Positions 50,682 through 60,342 of a stretch of 64,000 bases of DNA are shown one piece after another. Numbering within the stretch: the stretch's first letter is position 1; each line of letters opens with the position of its first letter. A program made the translations under genes and the position numbers. The notes under the pieces are model-generated. The model searched no databases, had not been told where the DNA came from, and saw nothing but the letters and a program-made list of their open reading frames with translations. The stretch covers positions 1 to 64,000 of the forward strand of contig NZ_AUCX01000023.1 in NCBI RefSeq assembly GCF_000429985.1, read 5' to 3'. This stretch comes from Maridesulfovibrio bastinii DSM 16055. Its GTDB lineage: Bacteria; Desulfobacterota; Desulfovibrionia; Desulfovibrionales; Desulfovibrionaceae.

Positions 50682-53006
50682 ATGTCTGAAAAAATCAGAA
50701 CTCTCATAGGCAGTCTGGATATTAATTGGGAGCTGTTCCAATTCATATTCCACAACTTAAACGATACAGCACTGATTTTTGAAGTGCTTGATGATGGAAG
50801 CCGTGGACCCATAGTGGATGTTAACGATGCCACATGCCAACGTCTCGGTTATACAAGAGATGAACTTATCGGAATGACTGTAGATGTCATTGACTCACCT
50901 AAAACTCTATCCGATCGCCCCCCTCTTTCAAAAAGATTTATAGACTCCAATATTGCGCAATTCGAAATTGAACATCTGGCAAAAGACGGAACCCCGATTC
51001 CGGCAAAAGTCCACGCCTATAAATTTAAAAAAGAAAATAAATCATTTATACTGGCAATATCCCAAGAAAATAAAGAAATAAATCATCCTAGAAATCATTT
51101 TGAACAGTATGACGGCAATAGCAAATTCAACATTGAAATTTTAGATAATATCAATTCTGCAGTTCTTATATACCAGCTTGAAAATAAATCATCTTTTGCC
51201 CTTAAATATAAGAACATCAAAGCTGACAATTTTATTAATATTCTTGATAAAGAGCTTGGAATTGAAACCCAATATGAAATCAATACAATACTCGAACAAT
51301 TTTTAGCTCATGAAGATGTAAAAAACAAAATAAGATATTCTTTGAACAACAGTTTTTTTGATTTTAAAATAATTAGGATTGATATTAATACTATTTGCCT
51401 GATCATAGAATATTCTGAAACTCAAAGTTCAATAAGTGATGTTGTTAAAGACAGAGAGGAACATTATCGGGCTTTTTTCGAACACAATTATTCAGTTATG
51501 TATATATTGGATCCTAAAAACGGTAACTTCATTGATTCAAATTCTGCGGCAATTGATTTTTACGGATATCCTAAGGAACAACTGCTCAAAATGAATATTT
51601 TTGATATCAATGCCTTTCCTACACAACATACCAAAAATTTATTAGAACAGGTTCACAAAAACCAGATAAGCAGACTTATAACCAAACATAAGCTCTCAAA
51701 TGGAGAAATACGAGATGTAGAAGTTTATACAAGCACTTATAGGCATAAAAATCAGGAAAAAATTATTTCAATAGTCCATGATATAACTGAGAGACTGAAA
51801 AAAGAAGTAGAACTTAAAGAAGCAAAAAAAGCTGCAGAGAACGCCAACAAATCAAAGAATGAATTTCTGGCGAACATGAGTCATGAATTACGAACTCCAT
51901 TAAATGGAGTAATTGGTATGCTACAGCTGTTAACCATGAGCACAACACTGGATGCAACTCAAAAAGAATATACCGATTATGCTTTAGAATCATGCATGAG
52001 ACTAACTAATCTGGTTGGAGATATTCTTGATTTATCAAAAATTGAAGCAGGTAGCTTAGCAATAAGAAATACTCCTATAGACATGCTTGCTATGGTAAAT
52101 TCATTAAAGAAGCTATTTAACCCTGCTGCATACAAAGCTGCTATAGATTTTAAAACAAATATATCAAGTACAGTTCCAGCAATTGTAATTGGTGATGAGA
52201 ATAGACTACATCAAATTTTAAGTAATATAATTGGAAATTCAATTAAATTTACTCAATCAGGGTATGTTGAATTGGATATTGATTCTTTAAAAAATAAGAA
52301 TCCTAAAAGAATAAACTTGATATTTACAATTAAAGATAGCGGGATTGGAATAGAACAAAACAGCATAGAAAAACTATTTGAGCCTTTCACGCAGGGAGAT
52401 GAAGGCAATGCAAAAAAATTTCAGGGAGCCGGGCTGGGACTGGCAATAGTAAAAAAGCTGGTTAAAATTATGGATGGGAAGCTGGATATGACCAGCGAAA
52501 AAGGCTTGGGTACAACTGTCAGTATCAGTTTACCATTCTACATTGAACAGGCAAATAACAATGAAAAAGATCAGAGCCAGTTAATAAATTTTGATACAAC
52601 AGATATAACTTTATTGATTGTTGAAGACGACAAAATAAATCAACTGGCGATAAAGAAAAATCTTGAAAAATATGGGTATGCCATAATAACAGCTGATAAT
52701 GGATTTCAATCCATCGAAAAATTAAAAGAATATAACTTTGATTTAATTCTTATGGATATCCAGATGCCGGTCATGACCGGGATAGAAGCGACAAAAGCTA
52801 TACGCGAAGGAAAAGCTGGAAAAAACAATACTAAAATCCCGATTATAGCTGTAACGGCATACGCTATGTCTGGAGATGAACAAATATTTATCAACGCAGG
52901 GATGACAGACTATATTGCCAAACCAATCAAAATCAGTGAGCTTCTGAAATTAATTGAAAAGCATACCGTTACTGGATTTTTTTCAACAGATAACACAATC
53001 CAGTAA
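50682..53006 (+). CDS. PAS-containing hybrid sensor histidine kinase
   Basis: The 774-residue protein has no membrane helix and should be cytoplasmic. Domains in order: PAS (about residues 20-130, with DVNDATCQRLGYTRDELIG), a poorly conserved linker, a second PAS (about 255-375, with FIDSNSAAIDFYGYPKEQLL), HisKA with NMSHELRTPLNG (His401), HATPase with DSGIGIEQN and GAGLGLAIVKKL, then a receiver domain with LILMDIQMPVMTG (phosphoacceptor Asp692). It may pass phosphate to an unseen Hpt protein. The start is uncertain: ATG 50682 has GAGG 11 bases upstream; ATG 50661 has none. It lies about 90 bases after the amidotransferase gene, possibly co-transcribed. Confidence 0.92.
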   Translation: MSEKIRTLIGSLDINWELFQFIFHNLNDTALIFEVLDDGSRGPIVDVNDATCQRLGYTRDELIGMTVDVIDSPKTLSDRPPLSKRFIDSNIAQFEIEHLAKDGTPIPAKVHAYKFKKENKSFILAISQENKEINHPRNHFEQYDGNSKFNIEILDNINSAVLIYQLENKSSFALKYKNIKADNFINILDKELGIETQYEINTILEQFLAHEDVKNKIRYSLNNSFFDFKIIRIDINTICLIIEYSETQSSISDVVKDREEHYRAFFEHNYSVMYILDPKNGNFIDSNSAAIDFYGYPKEQLLKMNIFDINAFPTQHTKNLLEQVHKNQISRLITKHKLSNGEIRDVEVYTSTYRHKNQEKIISIVHDITERLKKEVELKEAKKAAENANKSKNEFLANMSHELRTPLNGVIGMLQLLTMSTTLDATQKEYTDYALESCMRLTNLVGDILDLSKIEAGSLAIRNTPIDMLAMVNSLKKLFNPAAYKAAIDFKTNISSTVPAIVIGDENRLHQILSNIIGNSIKFTQSGYVELDIDSLKNKNPKRINLIFTIKDSGIGIEQNSIEKLFEPFTQGDEGNAKKFQGAGLGLAIVKKLVKIMDGKLDMTSEKGLGTTVSISLPFYIEQANNNEKDQSQLINFDTTDITLLIVEDDKINQLAIKKNLEKYGYAIITADNGFQSIEKLKEYNFDLILMDIQMPVMTGIEATKAIREGKAGKNNTKIPIIAVTAYAMSGDEQIFINAGMTDYIAKPIKISELLKLIEKHTVTGFFSTDNTIQ

Positions 53007-53131
53007 CTGTTTTTAGACCTCAAAAAAAATGCTGTGTTTTTAACGTTGCGTACTCACAGCTAAAGCTGTATTTTTGCACAAATACTGAAATAAAATCTGG
53101 CAGATATTAATAAATAAAAATCGAGAATATA

Positions 53132-53890
53132 ATGGTTGCAGGAATAGATATTGGCTCACGTTCAATTGAATATCTTGTTGTAGATGATGAAGGAAACATC
53201 GTTAATTCCATAAAAACAGCTACAACCTTCACACCGCTGCAACAGTGCCAAAAAATATTTGAATCGGAAAAGCCCGAAAAAATAGTGGCTACGGGATATG
53301 GTCGTAAATTAATTCTAAATTCAAAAATTATAGAAAATATCCACGCAATTACTGAAATTAAAGCCTATGCGCTTGGAATAGCCAAAATTTTTCCACAAGC
53401 AAAAACAATACTTGATATAGGTGGTCAGGATACCAAAGCGATTTCTCTTTTAGCAAATGGCAAGGTTTCAAAATTTGAGATGAATGACAGATGTGCTGCC
53501 GGGACAGGTAAATTTCTTGAATTCTTAGCTACCGCTTTTCAAATCCCAATTGAAGATTTCGGAGCATACGCCCTTAACGGAACTGAAGCTTTACCCATAA
53601 GTAATATGTGTACTGTATTTGCTGAAAGCGAAGCTGTATCTCTTCTGGCTCAAGGTAAACCGGCTGAAAACATCGCTCTGGGCCTGCATGCATCAATAGT
53701 TAATAGAACTATTAATATGCTGAAACGTGTTGGCCTTGAATTCCCTTTAGTCTTTGCAGGAGGAGTCGCCCACAATCCATGCGTCAGGACTCTGCTGGAA
53801 AATTCTTTAAAAGAAGAAATATTAATTCCGGAACACCCCGATGTTATGGGAGCATATGGAGCAGCTCTTTATGGGCTAACAGCGGATTAA
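53132..53890 (+). CDS. Acyl-CoA dehydratase activase-like ATPase (HgdC/BadF family)
   Basis: The 252-residue ASKHA ATPase has VAGIDIGSRSIEYLVVDDEG, LDIGGQDTKAISLL and NDRCAAGTGKFLEFLA (Cys121), then MCTVFAESEAVSLLA (Cys160). The two cysteines of a homodimer hold a bridging 4Fe-4S cluster that fires electrons into 2-hydroxyacyl-CoA dehydratases or benzoyl-CoA reductases. Length matches HgdC. No dehydratase subunit genes are adjacent, so the partner is unknown; stand-alone copies also act with other double-cubane-cluster proteins. It is about 125 bases after the kinase gene and its tail overlaps the convergent hydrolase gene by 4 bases. Confidence 0.88.
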   Translation: MVAGIDIGSRSIEYLVVDDEGNIVNSIKTATTFTPLQQCQKIFESEKPEKIVATGYGRKLILNSKIIENIHAITEIKAYALGIAKIFPQAKTILDIGGQDTKAISLLANGKVSKFEMNDRCAAGTGKFLEFLATAFQIPIEDFGAYALNGTEALPISNMCTVFAESEAVSLLAQGKPAENIALGLHASIVNRTINMLKRVGLEFPLVFAGGVAHNPCVRTLLENSLKEEILIPEHPDVMGAYGAALYGLTAD

Positions 53891-54783
53891 TTCTTTTTTT
53901 TATTGGGTAAATCCTGATTAACCGAAAGAAAATTATCAATGGTTTCAACAAGACCATATGGATTTTGAAACATAAGCCAATGCCCTGCCCCTTTAAAGCC
54001 TGCGCGCCATGAGCCTGAGATCAGATTAGCAATTTCAAGACTTTGCTTTGCAGGCACAACCCAATCATCCTCACCGTAAACCACCAGTGCCGGAGTTTTT
54101 ATTCGTTTGAAAAGATCTTTACCGCCACTCCACCCTGCTAAAGCACTATGCTGACGTGAAACAGCTTTGGAGCTAAAATCAGGTTTTGAAATAGTAAAAG
54201 AATCAAAAGCCATAGGATGATTTGCAACCCATTTGACAGGAAAAGCTTTCTGTTCAAACTCATCAGAAGGAATTCTCTTAATTTCAGCTAAAGATTCCAG
54301 AACAGGTCTCTGATCAATAAAACCAGCATACAATATCAGTTTATTTACTGACTCAGGATAATCAGCAGCCAGCTTCCCAGCGACAACCGCTCCCATTGAC
54401 CATCCTAAAACTGAAACTTTTTTTAGCCCCAGCTCTCGTATAAGTACATAAGCATCGGACGCAAACAAATCGATTGAGAAAGACCTTGAATCAGAGGAGG
54501 AGCTTCCTATCCCACGATTATCAAAAATTATTACACGGTGATTTTTAGACAGCAGCTTAATAAAATTAAAATCCCAGAAATTCATAGGGTATCCATATCC
54601 CATTATCAAAAGGATATGATCGCCTTCGCCAGCAATTTTATATCCTAAGCTGACTCCGTTAACTTTAACCGTATAAGTTTCCAGCGATTCTAATGAATTA
54701 AAATCTCCTTTCTTAAGTGGCAGCTTGTATAGCACCAGCATCATGGCAGCAGCTGCTATCCATAAAGCAAATCGCTTGTACAT
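53887..54783 (-). CDS. Membrane-anchored alpha/beta hydrolase
   Basis: The 298-residue protein has an N-terminal hydrophobic anchor (FALWIAAAAMMLVLYKL, residues 5-21) and an alpha/beta-hydrolase fold with the oxyanion region LLIMGYGYPMNFW, the nucleophile elbow LGWSMGAVVAG (Ser129), the acid in VVYGEDDWVVPAK and the His in GAGHWLMFQNP. It probably faces the periplasm, acting on an ester or amide substrate that is not identifiable. Length is normal. GAAGGAGGAACACA precedes the ATG. The gene stands alone, convergent with the activase gene, 4 bases overlapping at the stops. Confidence 0.85.
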   Translation of the reverse strand: MYKRFALWIAAAAMMLVLYKLPLKKGDFNSLESLETYTVKVNGVSLGYKIAGEGDHILLIMGYGYPMNFWDFNFIKLLSKNHRVIIFDNRGIGSSSSDSRSFSIDLFASDAYVLIRELGLKKVSVLGWSMGAVVAGKLAADYPESVNKLILYAGFIDQRPVLESLAEIKRIPSDEFEQKAFPVKWVANHPMAFDSFTISKPDFSSKAVSRQHSALAGWSGGKDLFKRIKTPALVVYGEDDWVVPAKQSLEIANLISGSWRAGFKGAGHWLMFQNPYGLVETIDNFLSVNQDLPNKKKN

Positions 54784-54864
54784 TGTGTTCCTCCTTCAAT
54801 GAGACACACAAAGAATAGGCAGCAATCAAAAAAAGATACAATCAAATTAATTCAGCTTTAAGGA

Positions 54865-56001
54865 TCAACCGGGCACAAGTACTTTGAGTGGTTCATTAAT
54901 ACCGATTTTTTTGGCGTACATATTAAGTCTATCAATTTTCGATTTATCTATTTCCAAACTTTTGCGGAACAAAAGAGCGCCCTGATCAGAGACCACATCT
55001 TCATAAAAGATCATACCGGCCAATAGTTCACTTATCATTACTTCCTTAACGACGTATCTGGCTTCAACTCCCAGCATACCTTCAAAATAATACATAAGCT
55101 CAGGATCATATTTTTCATAATTATCCTCAAGATGCTTAAAAGCAGCCTGTGATGAACCTTCTCTGGCAAGATATTTATTGTAATCCAAAACTATTTTTAA
55201 AATTCTTCCACCGAGCGGAATCTTTTCTCCCTCTACTCCATCACGGGGAATACCGGACCCATCAAACCCCTTCATTTGATACTCAACCATTGCACCGACT
55301 TTCTCCAGTCTTGGCAATTTTGAAATTAATCCCTGAGCGACCATAGGATGCATTTCATACAGTTGAAGCTCCTCCGGGTTAAAGGAATCTCCGCTAATCC
55401 GTTTTGTAAGAACAGTTTCAGGCAGGATAACTGATCCAAGCTGACAGAGCATGGCTGCTATTTCATATCGCCACAAATCCTTAACCTGCTTTTTTTTGGC
55501 CAAATATGTTGTCTGACGCTTAACGACATTAGCATTGGCTCCAAAATCGGGATGAACAAGCTGGGTTATTTCAGTTACGAGTTCGATGCTGCCTTTTAGT
55601 GTTTTTTCCAGAAGTATTTTTTTGGCAGTAACAAGCTCATATTGTCTGACAGCCTCTTTCAAATTTTCGAGTAATTTTTCCTCAGGGCAAGGCTTTGTGA
55701 GAAACCGGAAAACGTTGCCATCGTTAACTGCTTTGATGGCATTATCAAGGTCAGCATAACCGGTAAGCATAACTCTGGTACTATCAGGACATATTTTCCT
55801 GACATGCCCAAGAAAATCAACTCCATTCATTCCTGGCATGCGGTAATCAGATACGACAACAGCAAACCTCTCTCCATTATTGAGCTTTTCGAGGGCACTC
55901 TCAGGACTGCTATCAGTATGGACTTCAAAAACCTTTCTAAGCTGTCTGCGCAGGGAAGAAAGGATATTTTCCTCATCATCAACAAATAAAACCTTGTGCA
56001 T
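54865..56001 (-). CDS. Response regulator with degenerate HD-GYP-type output domain
   Basis: The 378-residue protein has a receiver domain (residues 1-120, with LFVDDEEN, SDYRMPGMNG and phosphoacceptor Asp52, LTKPC) and an HD-GYP-like output (about 150-340). The usual HDxGK motif reads CQLGS (AAMLCQLGSVILPE) and the HHExxDGxGYP region reads YQMKGFDGSGIP. Most metal-binding residues are therefore lost, so c-di-GMP hydrolysis is unlikely; a role in binding c-di-GMP or in protein contacts is possible. The gene starts 1 base after the REC-HDOD gene stop, overlapping its ribosome site (GGTGGG), so the two are translationally coupled. Confidence 0.82.
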   Translation of the reverse strand: MHKVLFVDDEENILSSLRRQLRKVFEVHTDSSPESALEKLNNGERFAVVVSDYRMPGMNGVDFLGHVRKICPDSTRVMLTGYADLDNAIKAVNDGNVFRFLTKPCPEEKLLENLKEAVRQYELVTAKKILLEKTLKGSIELVTEITQLVHPDFGANANVVKRQTTYLAKKKQVKDLWRYEIAAMLCQLGSVILPETVLTKRISGDSFNPEELQLYEMHPMVAQGLISKLPRLEKVGAMVEYQMKGFDGSGIPRDGVEGEKIPLGGRILKIVLDYNKYLAREGSSQAAFKHLEDNYEKYDPELMYYFEGMLGVEARYVVKEVMISELLAGMIFYEDVVSDQGALLFRKSLEIDKSKIDRLNMYAKKIGINEPLKVLVPG

Positions 56002-56002
56002 A

Positions 56003-57271
56003 TTACCCACCACAGTCTAACAATTTATTAAAATAATCTTGTCTGAAACATGGATGCTCAAGTAAATCATCCCAATTATTTTGTATGAATCTAACCCACA
56101 CCGGAAGCTTTTCAATTATGTTTTTAAATTCAGGCATATCACAGCTGAATTCTTTGTTTCCATAATTTTCATTAAAAACAAAGCTCTTATGGTCAAACAT
56201 ATTCGCAGCTGTGATAATATCAGCAATCAACCCCTGACCAACTACCGGTTTGTTATGTCTCCATATACCTTCAATTATATCTTTTGAAAGTCCCCACAAC
56301 CCAAGCAGGTAAGACCCAACCTCACAATGAGACGTACCAAAAATCTGCCTTTCCGCCTCATGTATTGAAAAAACATCTTCTCTTACCAGCTTCAACACAT
56401 CATTATACTGCTCACTACACTTACTTACTAATACCAGTTTACCGACATCATGAAGCAGCCCGGCCATTCGGCAACGCCCGATAAATTCAATATCGTTATC
56501 ACCGCTCCGAGCAATCAAAGCAGCAAAAGTAGAAACCCTGAAACTATGTTCCCACAATGACTTCAGTGAAAATCCTGGGACCATTGAAGAATCATGAATA
56601 GTAAAAAGATGAGTTGAAAGGATCAAAGATTTAAAAGTTTCAATTCCAAGAAGAGTAATTGCCTGATTTATATTTTCAATTTTTCTTGAAAAAGCAAAAA
56701 AAGGAGAATTAACAAGCTTTAAGATTTTAGCAACTAAAGCTATATCCTGTGTAACAAGTTCTGAAATTCTATCTATAGAGGCAAAATCTTTAGCCAATTC
56801 TTTTTCAATGGCAACATACAGATCAGGAAGAACCGGCAAAGCATCTATCTGGCTTAAAAGATTTTGCAATGCAGGATCTGTTACCACATTCTTCATACTC
56901 AAAGTAGATTCAATTCTTTCAATTAAATCCTCGGCAGAGCAAGGCTTGCTGATATACTGGTGTACTGATTTTATTCCCGAGACAACTTCATCCAGACTAA
57001 CCTGCCCTGATAAAGCTATACGAATTATTGATGGATAAAGTTCACATGTTTTTTCGAGAAGAATATCACCACTCATTTCCGGCATTTTGATATCACTGAC
57101 CAAAACATCAAAACGCATGGAAGCAAGGATCTCAAGAGCTTCACGACCACTTTGGACAAAATGCATATCCCATTCATTACGTTTTCCACGTAACATCCGC
57201 CGTAATGAGCTCAAAACATTCTGCTCATCATCAACAAAAAGAATTCGTTGTTTATTAATGCTCTTTTCCAA
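56003..57271 (-). CDS. Response regulator with HDOD output domain
   Basis: The 422-residue protein has a receiver domain (residues 8-130, LFVDDEQN, VSDIKMPEMSG with Asp60, YISKPC) and an HDOD domain (about 145-345). The HDOD region includes LPVLPDLYVAIEKEL, ILKLVNSPFFAFSRKIENIN and the retained GLLHDVGKLVLV motif. HDOD proteins act in signalling and often in motility or biofilm control, usually without known catalysis. It is first of a two-gene operon with the degenerate HD-GYP regulator. No kinase is adjacent; the hybrid kinase at 50682 is on the other strand. The start is preceded by a weak ribosome site. Confidence 0.86.
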   Translation of the reverse strand: MEKSINKQRILFVDDEQNVLSSLRRMLRGKRNEWDMHFVQSGREALEILASMRFDVLVSDIKMPEMSGDILLEKTCELYPSIIRIALSGQVSLDEVVSGIKSVHQYISKPCSAEDLIERIESTLSMKNVVTDPALQNLLSQIDALPVLPDLYVAIEKELAKDFASIDRISELVTQDIALVAKILKLVNSPFFAFSRKIENINQAITLLGIETFKSLILSTHLFTIHDSSMVPGFSLKSLWEHSFRVSTFAALIARSGDNDIEFIGRCRMAGLLHDVGKLVLVSKCSEQYNDVLKLVREDVFSIHEAERQIFGTSHCEVGSYLLGLWGLSKDIIEGIWRHNKPVVGQGLIADIITAANMFDHKSFVFNENYGNKEFSCDMPEFKNIIEKLPVWVRFIQNNWDDLLEHPCFRQDYFNKLLDCGG

Positions 57272-57308
57272 AACGCTATCCGTAACAATAAAAATTTAAT
57301 TTAAAACC

Positions 57309-57806
57309 TCAGCCGACAATCCACACAGTACAATCAACTGCTAATTTCAATATATAACTGGATACCACACCGAGACCAAAGTCATTTGAAATACTCTTAC
57401 AACCCCTTGAGAGTACAATTGTTCCGACATTATTCTTCTTGTAATATTTCAATATAGCTGAAGCAACAGATGAATCACATTCAAATTTCTCAATATTATT
57501 ATCGCCTGCTAATTCAGCAGATATAATTTTAGCAGTAACATATTCTTTAGGTATCCCTCTCTGAAAAAGGGACAGCTTGGCTTCTTCAAATTTCTGCCCA
57601 ATTTGTTCTTTATCTAATGAGTATGAAGCATTAGACATTCCATTTTCAATCCCCAAAAGGGATTCGTCAGGGGCAGCCTCAACATAAAGAAGGATAACTT
57701 CACACCCGGAACAATTTCTAGCAATCCCACCAACATAATCAACAGCCCTGAACGAACTTTCCTTCCCATTAAAAGGGACTAAAACTTTTTTATTCTGCAC
57801 AACCAT
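57309..57806 (-). CDS. Universal stress protein (UspA family)
   Basis: The 165-residue alpha/beta protein has the USP pattern: KKVLVPFNGKESSFRAVDYV at the start, VILLYVEAAP, then a C-terminal nucleotide-binding segment IVLSRGCKSISNDFGLGVVS, in which the ATP-type G2xG9xG(S/T) motif is weak. It therefore may not bind ATP. The start is the ATG at 57806 beside a GGAGG, or a GTG at 57800 with better spacing. It is monocistronic, upstream of the two response regulators on the same strand with a 37-base gap, so it may be part of the same unit. Confidence 0.8.
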   Translation of the reverse strand: MVVQNKKVLVPFNGKESSFRAVDYVGGIARNCSGCEVILLYVEAAPDESLLGIENGMSNASYSLDKEQIGQKFEEAKLSLFQRGIPKEYVTAKIISAELAGDNNIEKFECDSSVASAILKYYKKNNVGTIVLSRGCKSISNDFGLGVVSSYILKLAVDCTVWIVG

Positions 57807-58082
57807 ATCCTCCCTGAGGATTTGGATAACTTAAATCTGACTTCCCCGAAAAACATAATTTAAGTTTGCAATAAAATTTGGTACTCCATCTTTACTATGC
57901 ACTATGAAAATAGCATACAATTCAATTTTATAAAATAATTTATTAGAATTAATAATAAATAGAGTAAAAGAATATATAAATATAACTTCCATTAAATTTC
58001 CCACGACAAACTCATCTCAGCACATCAATTAACTATTTAATAAAATTAATAAAAAACACAATATTTCTATCAGCTGTCAATA

Positions 58083-60308
58083 ATGATTAAAAGAAAATCC
58101 AGCCCAATTGATATCCTGCAAAGTGTCTATGGCTACACAAGCTTCAGAGGAATTCAGGAAGATATAATTTCAAGAGTGATGAATGGTTATAATGCAGTAG
58201 TATTCATGCCCACCGGAGGTGGTAAATCATTATGCTACCAAATTCCTTCAATACTTAGAGATGGTGTGGGCATAGTCATCTCTCCGCTCATTGCTTTGAT
58301 GCATGATCAGGTCGTTGCCCTTAAAGAAATGGGAGTCAGTGCTGAATACTTAAACTCTTCAGTTCCGAAAGATAAAATTTCTGAAATAATATTCAGCCTC
58401 AAAACTAATAAAATTGATCTGCTGTACATCTCTCCGGAAAGATTGACTTCTTCTGGATTTATAGAATTTTTAACTCAATTAAAAATTGGATTAATTGCTA
58501 TAGACGAAGCACATTGTGTTGCTCAATGGGGACACGATTTCAGACCAGACTATTTAAGTCTTGAAATTCTAGCTCAAACTTTTCCTAAAATTCCACGTAT
58601 GGCGTTAACTGCAACAGCAGATGGTCCTACTAGAAATGAAATTCTGAGCCGCCTCAATTTTACCACTGAAGACATATTTTCAACCGGATTTGATAGACCT
58701 AATATCAAATATACGATTGTCCCTAAAAAGGATGCTAAAAAACAATTATTACAGTTTATTAACAATGAACATTTTCTAGAATGCGGCATAGTTTACAGAA
58801 TGAGCCGTAAAAAAGTCGAAGAAACTGCAACCTGGCTGAATAAGAATGGAATCAAAGCTCTCCCCTACCATGCCGGGTTATCCCCTGAAACCAGAAAAAT
58901 AAATCAAAGACGCTTTATGTCTGAAGATGGAATAGTAATGGTTGCAACAATTGCATTCGGAATGGGGATAGATAAACCGGATGTCCGCTTTGTTGCCCAC
59001 ATGGATTTACCCAAAAGTATTGAAGCATATTATCAGGAAACAGGCCGTGCCGGGAGAGATGGGCTGGCTGCAGAAGCTTTTTTATTGATAGGTCTACAAG
59101 ATATTACATTCTTAAAACGAATGATACTTTCAGGAAATGCCAGCGATAGCCGTAAAGCTCTGGAGCTTAGAAAGTTAAACTCTATGCTTGCATATTGTGA
59201 ATCACCCGGATGTTTAAGACAGCCGCTACTCGCATATTTCGGAGAAGAATTAACAAAACCGTGTGGTAATTGTTCAACTTGTATTTCACCTCCTTTAAAA
59301 TTTGATGGAACCATTGCAGCTCAAAAAGCACTTTCAAATATCTATAGAACTGATCAGCTGTTTGGAACCAATTATCTTATTGATATTTTACTGGGTAAAG
59401 AAACCGATAGAATAAAAAAACTCAACCACAATAAACTCAGCACGTTCGGCATTGGAACAGAGTTCACAAAAGATGAGTGGCTTTCCATACATCGCCAGTT
59501 AATTTCACAAAGCATGGTAGATGTAGACATAGAAGGTTACGGAGCGCTGAAGCTTAATCGTAAGAGCTGGCAAATACTAAAAAAAATTAAGAAAGTTGAA
59601 TTCAGGAAAGACCCAGTCCTTACTAAAAATTCAAAAACAAAGAAAAAGAATTTTACTATAGGTGATGAAAACTGTCCGTCTTTAACAACACCAGAAGCCA
59701 GTGAGCTGCTAGATTCCCTTAGGTTGCTGAGAAGTGCTCTTGCGAGTGAACAAAAAGTACCTGCTTATGTAATTTTTGCAGATAAAACACTCTTGGAGCT
59801 GGCCTGTTACAGACCATCTTCAACAGGCCAGCTCTTCGGAATAAATGGTTTGGGTGATCAAAAAATATTTCGATACGGTGACATAATTATCAAAACGCTC
59901 GCAGAACACGAGAAAGTATACGGTCGTCCTGAAAATCTGCCACAACTTCCTGAACCAAAAGCTAAAGCTTTAAATATTGCACCGGAAAATCAAAATTTAA
60001 CAGCAACAATTCTTGAAACTTATAATCTTTTTGAAAAATATTTAAATGTTGAAGATGTTGCCCAAAAAAGAAATTTAAAAATAAAAACTATTTACAGTCA
60101 TTTAAAAACATGTGTTGAGCAAAATAAACTTAATGCTGACGACATTCTGGACATAAGCAATCAAGAAATTACATGCATTAAAGAAACCTTGGAGTTGTAT
60201 AAAAAAGAGGGCTACAAACAGCTTTTGCCCGTTTATGAAGCCCTCTTTGGTAACTATTCGTATGAAATTTTAAGAATAATAAGCGCAGAAAATGCAAGAG
60301 ATTCTTAG
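58083..60308 (+). CDS. recQ: ATP-dependent DNA helicase RecQ
   Basis: RecQ unwinds DNA 3'-to-5' in recombination and fork repair. The 741-residue protein has Walker [13 protein letters not shown] (residues 42-53), the DEAH box [20 protein letters not shown] and helicase motif [12 protein letters not shown]. It has the zinc-binding RQC cysteines [11 protein letters not shown]...CGNCSTC, an HRDC domain (about 555-625, [16 protein letters not shown]) and a final helix-turn-helix-like segment (about 650-735, [17 protein letters not shown]). The domain order matches bacterial RecQ with the extra C-terminal module found in longer members. It is divergent from the universal stress gene across 276 AT-rich bases that show no clear promoter. 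Confidence 0.95.
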   Translation: MIKRKSSPIDILQSVYGYTSFRGIQEDIISRVMNGYNAVVFMPTGGGKSLCYQIPSILRDGVGIVISPLIALMHDQVVALKEMGVSAEYLNSSVPKDKISEIIFSLKTNKIDLLYISPERLTSSGFIEFLTQLKIGLIAIDEAHCVAQWGHDFRPDYLSLEILAQTFPKIPRMALTATADGPTRNEILSRLNFTTEDIFSTGFDRPNIKYTIVPKKDAKKQLLQFINNEHFLECGIVYRMSRKKVEETATWLNKNGIKALPYHAGLSPETRKINQRRFMSEDGIVMVATIAFGMGIDKPDVRFVAHMDLPKSIEAYYQETGRAGRDGLAAEAFLLIGLQDITFLKRMILSGNASDSRKALELRKLNSMLAYCESPGCLRQPLLAYFGEELTKPCGNCSTCISPPLKFDGTIAAQKALSNIYRTDQLFGTNYLIDILLGKETDRIKKLNHNKLSTFGIGTEFTKDEWLSIHRQLISQSMVDVDIEGYGALKLNRKSWQILKKIKKVEFRKDPVLTKNSKTKKKNFTIGDENCPSLTTPEASELLDSLRLLRSALASEQKVPAYVIFADKTLLELACYRPSSTGQLFGINGLGDQKIFRYGDIIIKTLAEHEKVYGRPENLPQLPEPKAKALNIAPENQNLTATILETYNLFEKYLNVEDVAQKRNLKIKTIYSHLKTCVEQNKLNADDILDISNQEITCIKETLELYKKEGYKQLLPVYEALFGNYSYEILRIISAENARDS

Positions 60309-60342
60309 CAAGACACGCTATCTCCACTCGACTTATCTCTGA

